Origin: Symsagittifera roscoffensis
Lineage: Eukaryota; Xenacoelomorpha; Acoela; Convolutidae
Direction: 5' to 3'
DNA: 64,000 bases
Assembly: GCF_963678635.1 (NCBI RefSeq)
Contig: NC_087064.1
Location: 20,262,509-20,326,508, forward strand
A program made the translations under genes and the position numbers. Positions 1-11,690 of this stretch are shown piece after piece (position 1 is the first letter of the stretch; the number at the start of each line of letters is the position of its first letter). The notes under the pieces were generated by a model. That model made no database searches, had not been told where the DNA came from, and worked only from the letters and a program-made list of their open reading frames with translations.

Positions 1-1
1 T

Positions 2-2176
2 GCGACGAAGGAGGGGTCGTTCACCAAGGTGACACCGAGAGTGGTATTCGCGTTGTCTCCGGGGTATGCATATCTCCCGGATGGACTAAAATTCGTGTAT
101 GCGATCGTGACCTTGCTTTCGGAAGGGAAATATGACGTGATCATATCAGCCCAAAATTGCATGATAGAGATGGAGAACCTGAGGCCACTCAGGGCTGAAC
201 TACCTGCAGTGTGGTCAGATATCTCGAACGCGATGAGAGGATTCAAGGACCATGCGCTGCACATTTTAGTGTTGGACGAGGTGCTGGATTGGAACTGTCC
301 AATTTCAGTCGACAGCTCAAACTGAAACCGGGAATAGACGACGACCATCGAGTGGTCGTAGCGATGTCCAACGACTTATGGTTCCGAGCAATGGAAGTGA
401 CAGGTGAAAACACGAGAAGGAAAATTTCCCAAGAGACTAGAGCTCATTTGGAGGCGATGGTTTTGAGAACCAAACCGAAAGCCAATCAGTGGCTACACCT
501 AAGTCCTCGAGCAGCGGCATTGGGTGCAGATGCTTTTGAGCAAGGCGCTGTGATGATCATGAAGATCCATACCTACTTGTTAAAGGAGGTGAACCTGGCG
601 GAAAATGCTGGAGAAAAGACCGCTGAATTTGTGAACAGAATGTGTCAGATCACCCTGGAAACCTTCTGGACCCAGGAAGTGAAGGAACAAGAAGGCTTTG
701 AACGGACGGACAGCATGCTGGAAGGATTGGGAGCCGGATGGACCGCGTCCTTCATGGCAAAAGTCTACCCGAAAAACTCTCATTTCTTGATAAAGGAATT
801 CCTCCAAGCAGTAGTGGAAGTGTCAATAGTGGAACTACTAGCCTTGTTCGTGACGTTTGGAGCTGAGAGTTTCGTCAAAGGACCGGCGATGCTGCTCACC
901 GAAGGAATCCAGAACCTGCGGTTAGATGGGCTTCTAACACTGATTGCGATTACCCACGGAAACTTGGGAGGACTAATGAAATTGACACGTTGTCCAGAGC
1001 AGATGAGAGAGAGAGTGAGGAACTTGGATATGAAGAAATCCACGGACTCGTGGAACAAGATAAGAGACCTGAGACACACTCTTATCCAATATATCTTACA
1101 ACAAAATCGCTTTGGAACGGGAGAAGACGAGACTATCGAAAGAGAAGAAGATGTTAGACGACATGTTGGGGGCATGCCTCTGTTAACCGATCTGAGCTTG
1201 GCTATGAGAACCGATCCCTTAGCATTGATCAGAGAAGCCACGGAGTTTTTGACAGTGATATATGGACCAGCAGTCACGTTTGCGTTCCCTGACGTTCAGG
1301 TGGAGGCGTATAGGAGGTCGGTGCTGCACCTGAACCTCATATCAGCAGTGGACGGTAGTGCACTGAACTGGTGTGAGCAACACACATTGCGGGAGCTCAT
1401 GAGTGAAGATCTGTTATTTGCGAAAATATCAGAGCCAGAGATGACAGTCATCAACTTTGACGATCACTTCCGTGATCGCATGGTAGAAGTAGAAAGAGGA
1501 CACATCGAGGTGTTTCCGAAGCTTTGGAATCTGAGACCCTATGATAAAACAAATGGTGAGATAACCAGAGTGCCTCGTCTCGTTGCAGCATATCACAAGG
1601 TGAGAGAAGAGACGAAGGATTGGGGGTGATTACGAGAAGCTGCCGGAAGAAATCCCCGAATTCCCTCTGATAAGAAGGATGTTGCTCGGAGCAGTCTCTG
1701 TGGTACAAACTCCTAGGTTGAGAGCATTTGAAACCAATGAAAGGAGAATAGGAAATTTCGTGGGAACGATGGATCCATACTTTGTAGGGAGAAATGCCGC
1801 CATGTTACAGTACACACTATTTGCATATACAGATTAAGCGACGAGAAGGCGAATAAGCAACGCCGCGACTCCCAAGCCTGGAAGATTTGACGAGGAATGG
1901 GCGGGATTAGGCTTAGCTCCTATGAAGATGAGAGGCAGGACCGAACTGCCTGAGGCCTCCTTGATCCTGACTAGTGTGAAACCGGAATTGAAAGTAGGAG
2001 GAACACTACAGGCGATAACCTTCCTAGCACCCTTCGGCTGCGAGGAAATCAAAGTGGTCCATGGAGAAGAGGAAGATAGATCGGCCGGTACATTGATCAT
2101 ACCGAAGTTTCCGGAAGGAACCGACAATGATAAGCAAGATGATAAGCTCAAAGAAGGATATGTCAGAAGGAGATGA
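2..2176 (+). pseudogene. ORF1 of the left-edge element, about 720 residues visible
   Basis: Unrecognised protein, open at the left edge. The frame is 2 up to about 285, then frame 1 to about 1625, then frame 2 to the TGA at 2174-2176. The first shift lies near 280-288, the second in the run of five G at 1622-1626, and a TAA in frame at 1835-1837 interrupts the end. Joined across these breaks the frame reads sensibly on both sides. The product looks globular and mostly helical, with hydrophobic stretches such as YLPDGLKFVYAIVTLL near the start and LPLLTDLSLAMRTDPLALI in the middle, and no signal peptide or clear membrane helix. A structural or nucleoprotein-like role is conceivable from its place as first ORF before an acidic second ORF, but that is inference only. 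Confidence 0.5.
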
Positions 2177-3623
2177 CAGACAGGGATGAAGCCGTCAAAC
2201 CGAAAAACCCATGCAACAAGATGCAAGTCAAGCTGGTGGGGATGACGACAGGGCATCGACAGGAGGAGTATCCAGCCTGGATTTCAATATCTTCAGTGAT
2301 TTTGAGAACAACGCGGATACGTTGGAGACGACTGAGCCAGCGGATGAAGGCGTTTCGACACTGGAGCCTCCGTCAGCCTTTACAGAGATGAAACGGAATT
2401 TGCCGGAGAGCAGCGCTCCTGGCAATTCAAGAAATAACCAACAAAGAATCCTCATGGAATCGCCTAGAAGAAGAACAATAGAGGGCTCAGCCAGAGTACC
2501 TTTCTTGGGAACGTTGCCCGAAGAGGAGTGGGAAGTACATCACCGAGACCATGAGAATAGGACGGGATCTAAATTGGACAGAGTGGCGTTCATGGAAGAA
2601 ATTTGGACAGTAGTCCAGAGCTATGGGACCCAGTTCATTTTGAAAACAGGTCTCAACCGACCGTTGATGCGGGAAGTCCTTGACAAGCTTGATGAGTGTG
2701 AAGGGAGATTGAGTGAGTTGTTGATTGACTCAGCCACTGATGAAAGTGAAGCAAACTCTCCCATCAAGATGACACCGCAGGACGATAAAGGAGAGGTGGT
2801 GTATCTGTCAAAAACCGATAAAGGAACGATGCGGTCGAAATTGGTGATTGATAAGATCAACGAGATGAAAATGAAGCTAGGCAGTAGAGTGATGCCGAGG
2901 AGAGTAGGAAAGACGACGGTGGATTCGGAGATATCGATGAAAGCTGTCAATTCAGCGAAACGAAAGCGAGTCGAAGAAGCGATGGATTTGGGACAAGGTG
3001 ATTATCAATTACTTGGCACGAACAGAATGTTGACCGATGTAGCGATGGTGCCACCCATTCTCATGGCAGGGATAAAGTCAACAGGTTACAAATGCAGAAG
3101 GAGTGACCGCACTCTGACTGGAGCAAACTTAGAAATGGAAATACTCAGCCAATGTGGAGAGAGCACAGTGAAAGACTTTAAGCCATCTCCCATGAATCAC
3201 GGAAAGGTATGTGTCGCAGGACAACTAGTACCAGTGGAATATAACCGACTAACAGTGTCGGAGACTGTGTCGATAGATGAACCCACCGGTGGATACATGG
3301 AGATGTTAGAATACCGAAACTCGGCTAGAGGGTATGTGATGGCCCTGGAAGACGAAAAGGCCATGGAAGGTTATCTGGAGACGATGTTGCGAGGCACCAC
3401 CCTCAAGCAGAAGGCGTACGGGACTTTAGCGTGGTCTGAGATACAGGCAGAAACGATGGAGCAGTTGGTGAGCCTTCCATGGAAAGCAGTGGTGTTAAGG
3501 TACTTCGAAGACGAGATGAGGACTGCGCCAAGAATACACGCTCTCATGGCAGTACCTTACGTGAGAACCGAGTTACAACTGAGGTTTGCCTGGTGCATGA
3601 TGGGACTGACTCGCGAAGAATAG
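2173..3623 (+). CDS. ORF2 of the left-edge element, acidic N-terminus, about 480 residues
   Basis: Unrecognised. The ATG at 2173 overlaps the ORF1 stop (ATGA), which suits coupled or overlapping translation in a polycistronic element. A shift from frame 1 to frame 0 falls at the AAAAA run near 2199-2215; from 2211 on, 470 codons are open to the TAG at 3621-3623. The first ~70 residues are acidic and low in hydrophobics (for example QAGGDDDRASTGG and FSDFENNADTLETTEPADEG), so probably disordered; then comes a basic patch (SPRRRTIEG) and a mixed, probably folded remainder with basic segments such as SAKRKRVEE. That disordered-acid plus folded layout is seen in viral phosphoproteins and in some transposon co-factors; I cannot choose. 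Confidence 0.5.
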
Positions 3624-3668
3624 GATTCAGAAGAAAGGAAGAGGTCAAAAGAAGAGAACGTTTTCCTT

Positions 3669-5568
3669 ATGACGAACCTAAGGGATCTGATAATCCAAGA
3701 GGGAGCAGCAGTAGCGTGGCGAAGCGGAGAGACGCTCTCTGTTTCATTCGACTCATGATAGAACAGATTTCAGTACCTGCACTGAACACCTGTGTCAAGA
3801 TGCTGAAGGAGGGCGATGAGCGAGCGAAAGCCTTACTCTTGCTAGCACTGCTGGATATGCAGCAAAGTAAAACGATGAGGGTGAACATGAAAGAACCCGA
3901 GGAGTTAGAGCCCATGAGAAAGAAAGACGAAATCAGGAGATTTTCAAACAAGGAGCTGAGACTCACTAAAGAGTCTATGAGGGCACTGCCGAAGACTGGG
4001 TCAAAACTGGTAGCTGTCTGGCGGAAGTCTGTGGACTGGAAGGTCACGTTTGTGGAGGTCTGGACTGCGTAAAGACCATAGAGACACAACACAAGCAATT
4101 GACGATATTGTTTGGGAATGTCGTGATGAAAGCAAGAACGGAAACGGAACTGATCGCAGATTGCCATGGAGGAACCGAGGTGAATCTAGTGACTGCACTA
4201 GGATTCTACAGCATGTTTGGTTCTCTAGAGTCACTATTGAATCTAGAACAGAAACATGAGATGGTCACTGCCATCAGTGTAGAAGTATTCACAGGAGTTC
4301 TGCAAACCGAGCAGAAACACATAGGAAAATGGAGGGAAGCGATCGAGGCGGAAATGAACATCAGACACTGTGAGACTTATTGTAGACCACCAGGAGCACG
4401 ATATTTGGTGGGCTCGACATTGGCTCCAATGTGCAAGAGCAGATACCCGGTGCATTTCGTAGCTCTGGATGTAAAAAGTACGAGAACGATCGTGGATCAA
4501 GCCTTCTCAGTGCCAAAGTGTGTGAGACTAACGAGAATGTCCAAAAAATCATACGAGTTGCTATGTAAGATGTTCTCAGCGGTCTCAGAGAGAACAAAGG
4601 AGGAGTTGGAATCGATACTGGGAAGGAATTTCATGGGATACGTGAGTGGGAACTTCAGTGACTTTGAAAGACAGAAACAGAGAGGATCAAATGTAATAGA
4701 TTACAATGCAGTAGACGAGAATGATGAAGTCCACCGAGTGATGATGGAAGTGGAACCATTACTGGAAGCTTCGGGAAAACGTAATTGGAGAGCATCATGT
4801 TGACGCATGAGGAGTTTCCCTGCCACTGCTTGCTGCAGACCTGGTGGTATCCCAAGCGTAGTAATCTGGCTTTGATCTGGGACTCTGGAGAGCTGCTCTC
4901 CATGGGTTTACCAGACTCATCACAGCCCATAACAATAGTGATAGTGGGAGTTATGATGGCGATACGATGGCTGGAAGCTCACGTAAGAGAGAACAATAGA
5001 CAGGAAGCGCCAACGAGAGAACAGTTGCGGAAATTGGATTGTCTGAAAGATTTAGATCTTTTTGAGACAATGTGCAAGATTCTAAACATTCCGATGGAAG
5101 TGAAGAAGATATGGGCAAGAAGACGGTTGATGCCATGGTTTAGAGCTAACATGACTGCATGGTTGTACGAATATGCTAAGAAGCATATGTCGAAGCACGG
5201 CAGAGTGTACAGTGAATATCAGCTGGACATTGGAGCAGGAGCTTTCAAGCGAGCTTTCGTGACTCATCGGAATGCAGTGACCACCGCTGTAAAGAGAATT
5301 TCCAGGACGAGTGAACGTAGTGGAAAGGAGAAGGAAGAGATGTTGAAGGAAGATTTGGAGAGAAACGTGACGTTGTGTCTCCACAACAGCTTGTGCCGAA
5401 ACAGAGAATCTAACGTGGATCCCCTACCTTGTTGCAAACAAGAGGGTAGAAGAGCAGAAGTGTTGGAGGACTGCTTCCAACAGCGTCAGGATAGCTAACG
5501 ATGTGTTGCAAGACACAGAAACTGAAAGTGCAGAGTCAGTGTCACAGGAGGAAGAGATGGAACATTGA
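3669..5568 (+). pseudogene. ORF3 of the left-edge element, about 630 residues across four frame breaks
   Basis: Unrecognised. The likely start is ATG 3669 (MTNLRDLIIQEG), 45 bases after the ORF2 stop. The reading passes frame 0 to about 3755, frame 2 to about 4015, frame 1 to about 4785, frame 0 to about 5365 and frame 1 to the TGA at 5566-5568, where it ends in an acidic tail (SAESVSQEEEMEH). The break near 4775 sits at GGGAAAA and the one near 4005 at CAAAACT. A hydrophobic stretch near 4930-4975 (ITIVIVGVMMAIRWLE) could be a short membrane or buried helix. A cysteine-rich part (VCGLEGHVCGGLDCV) begins near 4024. No polymerase or protease signature is seen. Confidence 0.45.
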
Positions 5569-7065
5569 CAAACGGTCGAAAGAACAAGAAGCAAAAAGAG
5601 AGAAAATTAGAAAAATTTAGAAGTTTTAGAACTTCTAAACGATGAAAAAGAAGAAAACAAAGGAGTGACGAAGAAGAAGAAATTAAAACTCAGAATTGTT
5701 TTATGTGTGTGAAAAAACTCAAGTGAGAAACCAAGCAACCAAGTTGTAATTGAAAACTAAAACATTTAGTTGATCTTTGAACATTAAAGAATTTGTTGCA
5801 TTTATAAATTTGCATTTTGATTTTAGTTAGTGGCTTTAGAGACACTTACTTACTATTTATTTAGAAAGGCTTGAGTAAAAGAGTGTATTTAAATATTCCA
5901 GCCTTCATGACTGTTTTTAATCAACTAGGAGAACTGATCACTTTTTGGTGATATGAAAGGCTTGGATAATCTCTCGAAGAGGGAGATTGTTTCATTGTTC
6001 TTTCTAACCACAGAGTTTCTTAGTTTTAATATTCAGGACAAAATCAAGCAAGATTTCCGAAGGGAAGGAGCAGAGTAGGATAATTTTAGCTTGTTGGTTG
6101 GCAGGACTGTCCTACAAACCAACGTCTTTTTAAAAATCTAGGAGAAGAAGTTTTTAGTCAGTACATGGACATTGGAAGTCAAAAAAGATGTTTTTATCTT
6201 AGGTCATATCCTCAAGGTGCAGATTAATGAAAGAATTTGAAGGCTATAGTGATGTAGTATGATGCCATTTATATTCTGCAGTGAGTCGATATGACGCGGA
6301 TAAAAGTAATTTCGTGCATTTTGTAAATTCTGTTTGATGACACTGTACCGATTTTACGAACATTGCGAGATTCAAGGAGGACATTGACTGGACTGTCCGG
6401 GGAGTCTGTGACATTCGACCAGAATAAACCAAAATGCAGATTCAACAGATTCGGAATTTTAGCAGCGAACCTTCCGAAATGACGGTTTTAAGTGATTAAC
6501 AATGTTATTGTGACGATTAGTGAAACGGTGAAGGGCAAGATATCCTGGTATTTTGGAATTTTAAAAATTCGAAGTATGACTTCTTATTTCTGAGAAATGT
6601 CACAACGGCCATTTTGTTAGAAAACCGAAGAAAAACACAACAACGATAGTTGCGATAGCAATTACAACGGAAATTGTGATTGAGAAGCAACAACAGATTG
6701 CAGGAACAGCAGAGACCGTTCCGAGTTGCAATTATTGTGTCGCTACAATAGTTGCAAGGCCGTTGCGAACAACGGTGAAGGGTGGAAGACAGCCTTCCGA
6801 AAGGAAGATAAGAGCCTTATTTCCCCGGATTCAGGAATCCGGAGGGGTCTCGGGACTGGAACTTTTATTAACTTATACAAACTATTAGCTTCCCTTTATG
6901 TCCTGAGTTGAGATTAATTAACATCTGAATTCATTCTACTAACATGAGAAGCTAGGAGTTGGGGCGAAAGGGTTGATCCATCTTCGATGGAGATGATGAT
7001 TTTTATCTACTGAACAAAAACAATAATAATTTAATAAAAAGTAGTGGCCCTGATTTTAGGAGTGA
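5569..7065. other. AT-rich sequence after the three-ORF element; no gene seen
   Basis: Directly after ORF3 the base composition drops to A/T-rich with many A runs (about 5580-5680) and short open frames only. The first part may be the 3' untranslated end of the element. No inverted repeat, long terminal repeat or poly(A) junction could be recognised by eye. Confidence 0.4.
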
Positions 7066-7401
7066 TCTCGTGGTCTGGAGATACTGAGACCCAGCCATGA
7101 GCTCACTATTTCTGCATGTAATCTAGTTAATTTGAGTGTTTTGACCGAAGCCGAAAGCAGTAACGTTTTTGTCGACCCGATGTTAGAAAGACCACCGAAA
7201 GTACTGGCTTGGTGGAGACGGTTAAAAGCATGTAAAGCTTTGTTTAGACGTTGGCTAGTCGTCTTAGGACTTAGTTTTATTTTCCGTCGATATGTATCTT
7301 CCGGGCGAATGTTACACCTGCTCTGGGTTCCTCAGTGCATATGCTTAGGTTCTTACAAAGCTTGCCCCAAAAAATTTGTGCTGGGGCCGGCCGCGCCCTG
7401 A
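7066..7401 (+). other. Short open frame, possibly a retroelement pol fragment
   Basis: A 112-codon open frame bounded by a TGA at 7063 and a stop at 7399. The part around 7160-7270 (LERPPKVLAWWRRLKAC) faintly resembles the segment in front of BEL/Pao integrases, where a serine-rich patch precedes a conserved tryptophan-containing helix. The similarity is weak and it overlaps the truncated end of the minus-strand retroelement, so it may also be chance. Confidence 0.2.
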
Positions 7402-9979
7402 ATTTCAAAAGCTAGCGGTTGAAAAAGATATTCATCATTTACAAGATCTTCATTCTTGTCAATTTTTTGCTCTTCCGCTTCAGCGGCAGCCGTACCAGGG
7501 TTACAAACAGACCCGGCATTAATCCTACATGGAGCTAAGGAGTCTACTACCGTTACACCCACAAGAGCTGCTTACCAACAGCCCATGGAACGAGCGTCAA
7601 ACCGTTTCGTCGCTTCTGATCGGTCCTGTAGAGGTGTCGTGGTTCTAAAACAGACGGAATGTGAGTGGAGGATAAACTCTGCTGTATAAGGGCATTCAGG
7701 TTTGAATGCCTAAATAATCTCCCTGCACTTTTGAGGCAAGAAAGAACATGCCAACCATCCTCGGTAACGTCTTTTCCGCACACGCATTTATGCCGTTCGC
7801 ATATTTTTGAGCCCAATCGATGTCCTATCGCAATTCTGAGTTGTTGGTTTGACAGTTTTAACCTTAAATTTTTGCACGGGATGACGTTCAACCATCGGGA
7901 GCCAAATCTATCTTGAAACGCGTTGAATTTTTTTACGTCCGTTAGTTCGAGTCGTAAAATCAAGTCTGCAATTTCGCTGTCAAAAATTGGCTCCGTCCAA
8001 TTTTTTTGGATTTCATTTTCCGTAACCATTTCAGTTTTTCCAAGTTCAAACCACCTTTTAAGCGCATCATCATAAGTCCCATCCACATGCTCCAAACCAA
8101 AGACTTCGCTCAACGCATCTTTCGCTCCTACTGCTGGGGCTAAGAAGGCGGGTAAAGCGAGTAGACGAGCGGAAGAAACGCCCAAGCCACCTTTGGCTGC
8201 CGCGAGAACTGCTTGTAAAAACTGGTTATCATCCATTTTCACGTTAGTGACCTTGCATAACGAATTTCTTAGTAATTTGTCGTAGCGTTCCAAAAAATCA
8301 TTTTGCAAAAAACAAGGGCTCGTACGCAAAAAAAATATAAGAGTTTTGGCATGCTAAAGCAAATTTTCAGGAAGTAAAAACCTTAATGGGCGTCTAGTTT
8401 GTCAATGACATCCGAGATTTTTTCAAGCGCCTTAATTTTTTCGTCGAGCAAACCTTTTCGGCAAAGTTCGTCGATTGGAGATCCTTAAACGAGGAGTTCT
8501 TCTTTTCTTTTTTTTTTATTTTGGGGCATATTTTTCGAAATTGTGTTAAAATTGAATTATACTGTGTACTAGTAGTCGGTCTCAAAAAACAAAGTTCGCA
8601 CTTCTCAGTGTTCAAGCTCAGGCCGTAAATTTGTTCCAATTTCAGAATGTTTTTAAGGTCCCGGAGTACTACCTTATAGTCGTCGGCTAAATTTCCATTA
8701 TCTAAATACCAGATGTTAATTTTCGACTCCAACTGTTTGACTAGTGTATGAATTGTTTCCGCAAAAAGAGGTGGGGCTTCAGGATCACCTTGCTGAGTTC
8801 CGTCTTCTGACATTATGACAGAGCTTCCGTAAAAAAGGTAACTTAGTTTACCATACGCGCAATGGGTGTAATTATACAATTGGGGGCGATTTGAATAAAC
8901 ATGATTCAGCATTGTTTCTCTATTTAGAGAGTTAAAGGCTTTCTTAAAATCTAGTATTAAAAGAACAGTGCATTTTGGTTTGTCGTAGCGTTCAGTTAGG
9001 TTTCGAAACGAGTGCGCAGCTATTTCTGCTCCTCTTTTGGCACCGCATCCTACCCGTAGGTTTCCGAAAAAATTTTGTCGCTCGGAGAGGGCCTTGCTTC
9101 CAGCGCATTTAGACGCGATACGTCTCAGCGTGTTGCCTATGGCAATCGGTCTCAACCCTCCGTCTATCTTTATGAGGGCGATAAGCTTTGCGCCAAAAAA
9201 GACAGGTTTTAGGGGTTCGGGTATTTTGCAATCTCCAAAGAGGTTTATCAGCTTAGTAAGCGATTTCAGAAAATTAATTCCTGCACTGCCATTCGACTTA
9301 CTAACAAGATCTTTAAGAATTTGAGGAACTATTTTATCAGGATCTGCTGCTGATCCGTTCGGAAAGGACATTATCGCTTTGTATAGGTCGAACTCGGTTA
9401 CGAAAAAACTATCCAGATTTTGTGGATTTAGAGCTGCAGAGTTGGCTCGCTGAGGGTGCTTAGACAACAATTTTTGATAGTTATCGGTTAAAAAAGGAGC
9501 AATTTTGTCATCCGAAGCAGCAAGTCTTATTCCTCCCTTTACGTTTCCTTCGTCGAGCTTGCTACTTATTAGCTTTATTCTCTGCTCGAGGTCACTCAGG
9601 GGCGGGCTTGAATCTTGTGGATGGGGTTTTGGAAGTGACACGTCATTTGCTCGAACTTTTTTATTTATCAAAGAGCTCATGCTTGTGGTCTGTTTGCGTC
9701 CACTTCTTTTCGGTTGCTCCAAAAAAAACAAGAACGACGTTAAAAAAATTAGCCATTTTGTAACATTCATTTTTTCCGACAGACTATCCGCAAGGAAACA
9801 CGTGAGTCTTTTGGTACTCTCTTGAGTACTCGGACATTTGAGATGGTTGTATTAACATAATTAACTAGCACTAAATCATTATCTATTGTTGCTTTTACAT
9901 CAACGCATAAAGGACACTGAAACCATTGGGTTTTCTTAGAGTTGCTAAGAGAAATATTTAATAATTGATATGATACCAA
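7353..9979 (-). mobile_element. LINE-like (non-LTR) retroelement copy, RT plus C-terminal region, broken
   Basis: Minus-strand reverse transcriptase of the group common in marine invertebrates, with RPIAIGNTLRRIASKCAGSK upstream and a cysteine/histidine region followed by PSVLEP and GLTLVPWAVGKQLLW downstream. The main frame, 9770-8394, holds motif A (LLILDFKKAFNSL), motif B (GTQQGDPEAPPLF) and motif C as WYLDNG, where the second catalytic Asp is Asn. The frame then shifts near 8400-8480, crosses a TAA near 8387, resumes at 8310-7553, shifts again near 7560 and ends in a conserved tail (NAGSVCNPGTAAAEAEE), cut off near 7353-7390. Upstream, 9979-9767 may be the N-terminal part in another frame (it contains QCPLC). 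The copy is dead: catalytic mutation, stops, 3' truncation. Confidence 0.85.
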
Positions 9980-10680
9980 CTAGAACAACAATCACATCTA
10001 ATCCAGTTTATCAGTCCTGAAGGTTTTAAGCAATTTTTGCTTGTACACTCTTTGTTGTTTTTCCTCAACTTGACGCAGCATAAAGGTAAAAAAAGGGATT
10101 TTGACTGGACTTTAGGGGACTGAACTAACCCATGATAAGCGGTTAGTGCAAATTTTATAAATCAGCAAATTAAAAAAATAAAAGACAACTAAGTTAATTT
10201 AAATTTTAAAATCGAATTATAAAAATCAAAAAACAAGGAACAATCTCACCCGAGCTCAGTAGGTCCAGCGGTGCACCACCAGACTCTTCAAGCCAGTTTC
10301 AGTTTCTCACCTCCACACAGAAAGCCACTTGACAGACCTGTCTCTAAACTCCACAAACAGGCACAAACATCAAACATAACAAATCTATATAATAAGTTTA
10401 TCACAACAATTAGGCTAAATGTAAAACTATGGTCAAAAGTATCATAGTAACCAAGTTTACAGTCAGGAGTCCGTCATTCATCACATAATCCAGACAAAAT
10501 CCTAGAAACTTCTAAGACATCGAAAAGATGAAAAGGCAATGATTAGAGTTGATATGATTAAAATTGAAATCGATACAGATTACGTTTCACGAAAAACAAC
10601 ACTTGACACGAGAATCTGTTTTGCTATAGAGATTATGTTTTAAAAAGCTGGCTATCTGTTCACATGCTTAGGCTCTTACC
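9980..10680. other. No gene seen
   Basis: AT-rich sequence between the LINE-like copy and the Penelope-like remnant. A less AT-rich patch at about 10245-10370 has no long frame in either direction. Confidence 0.4.
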
Positions 10681-10689
10681 AATGTTACC

Positions 10690-11690
10690 AAAATACTTAA
10701 GTTCTTCTCTTTAGACGTGGGAAGTCTCAACACTAACGTACCAGTTGCGGAGGCCATTGACATAGCTTGCAAAGTGCTTTACAGCTGACTCGGCCCCGGA
10801 AACTGAAAAAAATAAATGAAAGCAACTCATGCAACTAGCAATTACTGATGTCAACTCCATGTCTGGCGATAAATGGTAAGTTCAAAAGGATGGAGTCGCG
10901 ATGGGAGCTGCAATGACGGTTATTCTGGCCAATGTGTGGATGAAGCGGTTTGAAGATGACATTGCCTCAGATGAACACCACTCCAACAATGCAGAGCAAG
11001 AAAGATCTGCGACTGATGATAAGACAATGTGTCCCGTCTGCGCCAAGAAGGTTACTAGGAAAGAATACTCTATACGGTGCAGGAAATGCAAGTTCTGGTT
11101 TCATTGTAAATGCAGTGAGATCTCACTCAATGCAATAAAGAACATGCATGGTGACCAGTGGATTTGCACTCAGTGCCAAGATGAGGAGACGGTTCCGGCC
11201 ATTAGGGAAAAGCAAAAAGCTTCGGACGCTATGAAGACGTTATGTGGAGATCTGTGCAGAATGACTCTATCGACCGCATCTTAGACAGATTGAACAAGCT
11301 TCATCACAATTTGGAATTTAATTTCGAAAGAATGAGAGACAACGGTATCCCTTTTCAGGACTTGTTCCTAAAATGCCAGGATGTGTGTGTGAGTACGAGT
11401 TGGTATCAGAAACCCACAGATGCTGGACTGATCCTTTCCTTCCGAGCCCTTGCACCAATTGGTTACAACCAACATGATTCAAGGCTGCATTCACCGCATC
11501 TTTAATGCCCGATCGACATGGAACAATTTCCATACTGGTATTCAAAAGGCAAAGAAGATATGGGAAGCAAACCAGTATCCACCCCAATTCTACGAAAACA
11601 TCGTCGGAGAAACTATTGACAAACTGTTATGTCCCACACCAGCTGCTTACAACAGCCCATGGGGCAAGAGTCATTACACTGAACAATTTT
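10690..11690 (+). mobile_element. Penelope-like reverse transcriptase remnant with an embedded PHD finger
   Basis: RT pieces lie in the expected order: an N-terminal motif with SLNTNVPVAEAIDIACKV near 10720, then the block KDGVAMGAAMTVILANVWM at about 10880-10940, then an insertion, then a degraded YVDD site near 11236-11260, then a thumb-like block (NKLHHNLEF) and CVSTSWYQKPTDAGL near 11390-11430, ending in IHRIFNARSTWNNFHTGIQK. Penelope-like elements share these blocks. Between the second block and the catalytic site is a Cys4-His-Cys3 zinc finger (10901-11284 frame; MCPVCAKK, CRKCKFWFHCKC, WICTQC). At least three frame changes and one missing base at the catalytic Asp codon show it is inactive. 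The finger is intact in frame with the preceding RT block. Confidence 0.75.
11026..11205 (+). other. PHD-type zinc finger inside the RT palm
   Basis: Cys4-His-Cys3 spacing: CPVC, then CRKC, then HCKC, then WICTQC, with the tryptophan two residues before the last Cys pair that marks PHD fingers. PHD fingers usually read histone H3 tails; in a retroelement this could steer integration to certain chromatin, but that is inference. Confidence 0.7.

Larger units (their letters stand above)
1..5568 (+). mobile_element. Unclassified GC-richer three-ORF element, left end outside window
   Basis: This stretch is visibly richer in G and C than the AT-rich DNA after it and is coding almost end to end on the plus strand, without introns. 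Three long frames follow each other: ORF1 (to 2176), ORF2 (2173-3623) and ORF3 (about 3669-5568). ORF1 and ORF2 overlap in an ATGA. The compact polycistronic layout is typical of a virus-derived or transposable insert, not of a host gene. I see no polymerase GDD or YxDD motif, no integrase triad, no helicase motif and no terminal repeat. About seven frame breaks and one in-frame stop interrupt it, several at short homopolymers. An endogenous viral element or an undescribed transposon are both possible; the family is unknown. Confidence 0.55.

Noticed and set aside
9037-9825. Plus-strand frames inside the LINE-like element
   Set aside because: They are shadows of the minus-strand RT frame, which has clear motifs.
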